From NCBI GenBank assembly GCA_031772625.1, contig CM062819.1, positions 821,725,503-821,789,502 of the forward strand: DNA of 64,000 nucleotides, written 5' to 3'. The translations under genes and the position numbers were made by a program. Of the stretch, positions 59,626 through 64,000 are shown in pieces. The notes under the pieces were generated by a model. It was not told the origin of the DNA and did no database searches. It saw only the letters and a program-made list of their open reading frames with translations. Positions within the stretch are counted from its first letter, which is position 1. Each line of letters begins with the position of its first letter. This DNA is from Pinus tabuliformis (taxonomy: Eukaryota > Streptophyta > Pinopsida > Pinales > Pinaceae).

Positions 59626-59848
59626 AATCCCTCTATTGTTATTTTTGTGGCTTTATATTATTATTGTTAGGTCGGCTGGATTATATTGTGGCTCCTTAGA
59701 CTCCTATATATAGAAAGGAGGTTTTGTCATTTGAATCATCCAAGAATTGTTCATTTATGTAATGTAAAGGAGGTTTCCCCCTCGAAGAGGCTGAATTCTA
59801 AGGCGTGGATTTATCTTTTCTATCTTTTCTTGAGCTGGTTTCATAACA
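59516..59848 (+). repeat. 3' LTR of G1
   Basis: TGTTGGGTCC to TTTCATAACA, 333 bp, with seven differences from the 5' copy. A purine tract AAGGAGAGGGGCA (59503-59515) lies immediately upstream and marks plus-strand priming. Confidence 0.97.
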
Positions 59849-62734
59849 GTGGTTCTATGCTACCAATATGATACATGTGCCAGGAATGGGGATGAACTTA
59901 CTTTCTGTATCGCAACTTCAAGCAAAGGGCTATGATATTTTCTTCATTAAGGAGAAAGTATACGTCAAACACCTGAGCTAGAAAAAGAAAGTACAGAACA
60001 GAATTAGAAGTAAGAGGTTGTATAGGTTACAGCTAGAACCACCAATGGCACTGATAGACAGTAATGGAGACAAGGATTTGAATGAAATATGGCACAGAAT
60101 AATGGTACATTTGCACTGTGGGGCTCTGATAATTCTCAGGAAAACTATAACAGGAGTTCCAAATTTTAGTACAGAAAGAGATGATGTATGCAGAGGATGT
60201 GCTCTGGGAAAGTATGCCAAAATAGCATTTCCTAGAAGTAAAAACAGGACCAAGAGTGTACTAGGATTGATACACTCAGATATCTGCGGACCTATGTTGA
60301 ATACTTCATCACCTTCATTGGTGACCACTCAAGGAAAACTTGGATTTATTTTCTAAAAACCAAGGACGAGGTTTTCTGTCGATTCAAATATTTCAAGGCT
60401 CTAGTCGAGAACCTGACAGGGAAGAAAATGAAAGTTTTGCGCTCAGATAATGGTGGAGAATATGTTGATAAGGACTTCACTGATTTTTGTGCTAAGGAGG
60501 GCATCAGAAGAGAGTGGAAAACTCCTTACAATCCAGAGCATAATGGAGTAGCAGAAAGGAAGAATAGGACTATCGTGGAAGCAACTAGGGCCATGATGTA
60601 TGATCAGGATATGCCAAAATTCTTGTGGGAAAAAGCATGCAACACGTCATTCTATGTCTAGAATAGAACTCCTCATAGGGCATTAGGCAAGATCACTCCA
60701 GAGAAAGTCTTCACCGGAAAGACTCTTGAAGTCAGCCATTTCAGGATATTTGGGAGTTTAGCATATTTTTGTATACCCGAGGAGAAAAGGAAGAAGTTAG
60801 ATCAAACTGCAGAGAAAGGATATCTAGTGGGATATAGTGAGAACGCTAAGGCATATAGAATCTATCTTCTAGGGAGTAGGAAGGTAGTAGTTCGACGAGA
60901 TGTGAAGTTCATGGAAGATAGGGCCTTTAGAAAATCTCGAGAAATGCCTTCCGAGGAGCAGTCAAAAGATGAGTCGTTGGTCAAACCACTTCAACCAGCA
61001 GAAGCCAAGAATTCTTTCTCAGAACGAGAAGAATCACAGGAAGAGGAGGAGCTAACAGAAGCACCTGTTACCAGAGGAAGAACTAGCAAGGAACTTTGAC
61101 AGATTCTGTGGGATGCAGAAGATTTCATCGGTGCACCAAGAAATAATAAAAGGGAGCGAAAACAGCTAGATAGATATCAGGCATTAGTAGCTCAGGATGG
61201 GGAGCCTTCTAGTTTTCAGGAGGATGCTCAACATCAAGTTTTGTTGGATGCGATGGTAGAGGAATAAAAATCTATAATGGTGAATGATGTCTGGGAAGTC
61301 GTGCCTATGCCTCAAAACAGATCAGTGGTAGGTTCGAGATGGATTTACAAGATTAAATACGCTGCAGACGACAGTGTGGAAAAATACAAATCCAGGTTTG
61401 TGGCTACAGGGTATGCTCAGAAGGAAGGATTTGATTACGAAGATACCTTCACCCCAGTATCCAGGTATACATCTATTAGAACTGTGATATCTCTTGCAAC
61501 TCAGATGGGATGGGAGATTCATCATATGGATGTCAAAACGACATTGTTGAATAGGGTAATAAAAGAGGAAGTATACATTGAACAACAAGAAGGCTTTGAG
61601 ACACATGAGAAGAAGTCTCATGTATGAAAATTGAAGAAAGCCTCGTATGGGCTCAAATAGGCATCTAGAGCATGGTATGGTCGAATTGATGGCTACTTGC
61701 AGAAAATAGGGTTCGTCAAGAGTGATGTTGATCCCAATCTCTACTATCTGGTTATAGAAGGTGAGCCTCTAATACTAGTATTATATGTGGATGATCTCTT
61801 TTTGATAGGGTCATCCAGGCTCATCAAGCATTGCAAGAAGAATCTAGCCACAAAATTTGACATGAAGGATTTGGGACATATGCATTATTTCCTAGGGTTG
61901 GAATTTTGGCAACAGAAGGATAAAATCTTCCTTGGATAAGGGAGATATGCTACAGAGATCCTGAAGAGATTTGAGATGCAGGACTGTAGGCAGATGGCTA
62001 CTCCAATGATCACTAACTGGAAGAAAATTGATGCATCAGAAGACAAAGATGTTGATCCCACCTTATACAGGCAGCTCAGAAGGTCCCTGATGTAGCTGGT
62101 CAATATCAGGACAGACATTTGTTATGCTGTCAACACCCTCAGTCAATTCATGGTGGAACCAAAGAGGGCTCATTGGGCAGCAACCAAACATGTTCTCACA
62201 TATTTATAGGGAACAGTCGATTATGGAATCTTGTAAACTAGAAGTAAGGACATCAGATTGAGTGGGTTTACTGATGCAAATTGGGCTGGAAGTTCAGTGG
62301 ATCGGAAAAGTACCTTTGGGTACTATTTCAACATTGGATCGGGAATGACCTCCTAGTGTAGTAGGAAACATAAATCCGTAGCTCTGAGCTCAGCTGAAGC
62401 AGAATATATGGCCGCTAGCACAACTTCGTGTGAAGCCATATGGCTTAGAAAACTGCTTTTGAACCTATTCAAAAGAAGGATGGAAGCGACCAGGATCATG
62501 TGTGATAATCAAAGTTGCATCAAGCTCTCTAAGAATCCAGTATTTCATTATCGGTCAAAGAAAATTGATATTCGGTGTCACTTTGTCAGAGATTGTGTCC
62601 AACGAGGAGCTGTACAGTTGAGCTACACTCCTATAGGAGAACAAGTAGCAAACATCCTTACCAAGGCCCTTGGAATAACAAAGTTTGATTATTTCAGGGA
62701 AAAGATGGGGATGATAAAGAATCCATTTCAGTAG
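59849..62734 (+). pseudogene. C1 pol, second part: integrase, RT, RNase H
   Basis: After G1 the copia frame resumes with GMGMNLLSVSQLQAKGY. The pre-integrase zinc region has HRIMVHLHCG and CRGCALGKYA. Integrase has LIHSDICGP, LRSDNGGEY and PEHNGVAERKNRTI (D-D-E). RT runs from MVNDVWEVVP (61277) through SRWIYKIK, TFTPVSRYTSIR, HHMDVKTTLLN and YVDDLFLIG (about 61785). RNase H has FTDANWAG, SSAEAEYMAAS and CDNQSCIKL, ending at 62734. There is a frameshift near 60300 and about ten in-frame stops (for example 60661, 61099, 61267, 61627, 61658, 61939), mostly at former Gln or Trp codons. Confidence 0.9.
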
Positions 62735-63044
62735 CAAAAATGGGTATGATGTTGCAGCGCATATGCTGTGTTGGGAGGAAGGACCAGCAGCAACACGGAT
62801 GTAGAGGGAATTGCAGTGCAGATGCAGTGTTGGGAGGAAGGACCAGCAACATCGTAGATGCAGAGGGAGCTACAGTAAAGATGTAGCAGTGGAAGTGGTA
62901 GAGCCATGGGCAGCAGTACAGGATGAAAAAGTGCAGAGGATGTTGGGTAGGAAGGCCAAACATCAGCACAGGTACCAATGTCGGATGATCAGGGTGAACT
63001 CAGTTGTGGAGTATTACTAGAGCACATACCTCACTAAGAGGGAG
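62735..63044 (+). other. C1 3' untranslated region with 59-bp duplication and purine tract
   Basis: Two tandem units of about 59 bp (about 62761-62820 and 62820-62880) share TGTTGGGAGGAAGGACCAGC and AGATGCAGAGGGA-like text. The region ends in the purine tract AAGAGGGAG directly before the 3' LTR at 63045. No coding content is seen. Confidence 0.8.
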
Positions 63045-63582
63045 TGTTGATTTGGGATAGCATCAGATGTGCTCAAGCCATGAAAATTGGTGGAGAGGCT
63101 AAAGCGCATGAGATCTCCAAGACCTAGAAATCGTTTTGGAAAATTCCATCCGGATGAAGAGTTATTAAAATAATTAATATTTTTAATGATTTCCTAAGTC
63201 TAAACTTAGGAAAATAACAATATTAATGGGTATTAATAAAGATAAGGATGAGAAGCTTCTAAGAGACGAAGATCAACTATATTTTAATCTTAGCTATTGA
63301 TTAGGGACTTAATCTCGGTTGTTGATTCATCAACAAAAAAAGTATAAGAGAAGGCTTGAGGGTCATTTGGAGACAAACATAGGGAGACCAGTGAGTTCGA
63401 TTTCTGGATCAGGGCTTGCTGAGAAATTCGAACTAGAGGTCTGGATTGCATCACGAGGTAGCGAGTACATAACAGAGAAGCGGGAACAATGCTGGAGGAC
63501 CAGTGCAGAGTTCAGAGAGGCGGACACAAAGCTACTTAGGAAGACGCAGAGGCAGCTGGACTGCACAGTCACTAGAGGGCCT
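63045..63582 (+). repeat. 3' LTR of C1, truncated
   Basis: It starts TGTTGATTTGGGATAGC and follows the 5' LTR for about 538 bp, to CACTAGAGGGCCTG, then changes abruptly to unrelated sequence. The remaining 400 bp or so of LTR (R/U5) are missing, so a deletion or rearrangement ended the element here. The hairpin of the 5' LTR is conserved at 63190-63213. Confidence 0.9.
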
Positions 63583-64000
63583 GTCACACGGAATCTGTCA
63601 AGGGTGCGGACACGACTGACCTTCCTAGAAGTCTAAGACATTCTAATGACAAACAAGACAAAATGGAGTGATCTTTCTCTAAATACACCTTTTACAACAT
63701 GAAAACTACAAGTGTTTAGGCTTACCTTATTCCAAAACGCTGTTGTTGAAGTCCGTTCTTGACGATCCGGATGAGCTCCTCCTTCAAGTCAATTCCTGCA
63801 ACCACAAACAATCAAACAATTACCAAGCACTTGCATTTCATATAATAAAACATATATTCAACATGCAGACCAAGGAACACATGAAATAACTCATTAACAC
63901 AAGCTATTGAGAAAAATAAACCAGTTTGTATTAATAACGAAACAAAGAAACTCTTACAACCTGGCCTTGGTGTTGTGCAAGTTCCTCCCAGGGTCCATCA
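63583..64000 (-). other. Right flank with a possible pair of short spliced exons
   Basis: On the minus strand a 70-bp open segment (63795-63726) is preceded by TTTGTGGTTGCAG and followed by GTAAGCC, good acceptor and donor sites. It would encode IDLKEELIRIVKNGLQQQRF. Upstream, AAGGCCAG followed by GTTGTAAGAG at about 63961 could be another donor, giving a 165-bp intron and a compatible phase. Base composition is less AT-rich than the neighbours. I do not recognise the protein. The exon is short and the window ends, so this could be chance or an old repeat. Confidence 0.3.

Larger units (their letters stand above)
54062..59848 (+). mobile_element. Ty3/gypsy chromovirus G1 (5,787 bp), TSD GTGGT
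   Basis: Both LTRs are exactly 333 bp (54062-54394 and 59516-59848) and differ at seven sites. GTGGT flanks both ends (54057-54061 and 59849-59853). Inside are a tRNA-iMet primer site, a leader of about 670 bp, gag, protease, RT, RNase H, integrase and a complete C-terminal chromodomain. This is the youngest full-length element in the window. It is still inactive: one frameshift in gag, several stops and two small deletions in pol. Confidence 0.97.
52749..63582 (+). mobile_element. Ty1/copia element C1, gag-deficient, carrying nested G1
   Basis: C1 has a 5' LTR (52749-53695), a tRNA-iMet-type primer site, a short coding segment with the protease motif, an interruption by G1 (54062-59848 plus target copy), then pre-integrase, integrase, RT and RNase H in copia order, a purine tract and a 3' LTR truncated at 63582. 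Its 5' flank is TCAAA (52744-52748); the other flank is lost. LTR divergence is about 27 of 312 sites. Many in-frame stops make it inactive. Confidence 0.92.

Overview
The window is a gene-poor, AT-rich, heavily nested retrotransposon block. It comes from a large plant genome, most likely a seed plant and possibly a gymnosperm, though the species call is inference. The evidence is several plant-type families side by side: chromodomain Ty3/gypsy elements primed by initiator tRNA-Met, a giant-LTR Ty3/gypsy element with a tRNA-Asp-like primer site and an extra RNase H (Tat-like), a Ty1/copia element, a TRIM, a tRNA-derived SINE and LINE debris. I see no confident intact host gene. One intronless reading frame inside a mobile element looks host-derived, and a possible pair of short spliced exons lies at the right edge.

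Layout. Positions 1-7645 belong to a minus-strand LTR element (L) with about 6 kb of non-coding interior and a 1.54-kb LTR. Positions 7646-22392 hold decayed fragments: a gypsy gag with its primer site, a gag/RT fragment (F1), a LINE-like RNase H remnant ending in poly(A), a broken plant repeat-associated ORF, and tandem duplications. Positions 22393-48834 are one minus-strand chromovirus (G2). Its 3' LTR was split at 22561/38223 by a 15.7-kb Tat-like element (T, TSD GGGTC). G2 also took a 3.7-kb TG...CA element carrying a host-like ORF (E1, TSD GGTAC) in its protease region and a 1.1-kb solo-LTR-like insertion (E2, TSD CCATG) in gag. T itself was hit by a 1.96-kb solo LTR (S1, TSD CTTCA) that splits its extra RNase H. 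Positions 48835-52748 are a decayed minus-strand gypsy pol (T2) containing a 332-bp TRIM (TSD GATAA) and a 301-bp SINE (13-bp TSD). Positions 52749-63582 are a plus-strand copia element (C1) that lacks most of gag, with a 5.8-kb chromovirus (G1, TSD GTGGT) inserted in its protease/pre-integrase region. The last 420 bp contain the possible exons.

The order of events can be read from the sequence. C1's two LTRs differ at about 27 of 312 compared sites, whereas G1, nested inside it, differs at 7 of 333. Every element inspected is broken, often at CAA, CAG, CGA or TGG codons changed to stops, as expected for methylated and silenced DNA. The most unusual items are a hammerhead-ribozyme-like fold on the minus strand at 23633-23679, the ORF-carrying element E1, the miniature TRIM and the SINE with a clear target duplication, the inverted filler at a large deletion in one LTR of T, and the extra RNase H lying upstream of RT in T.
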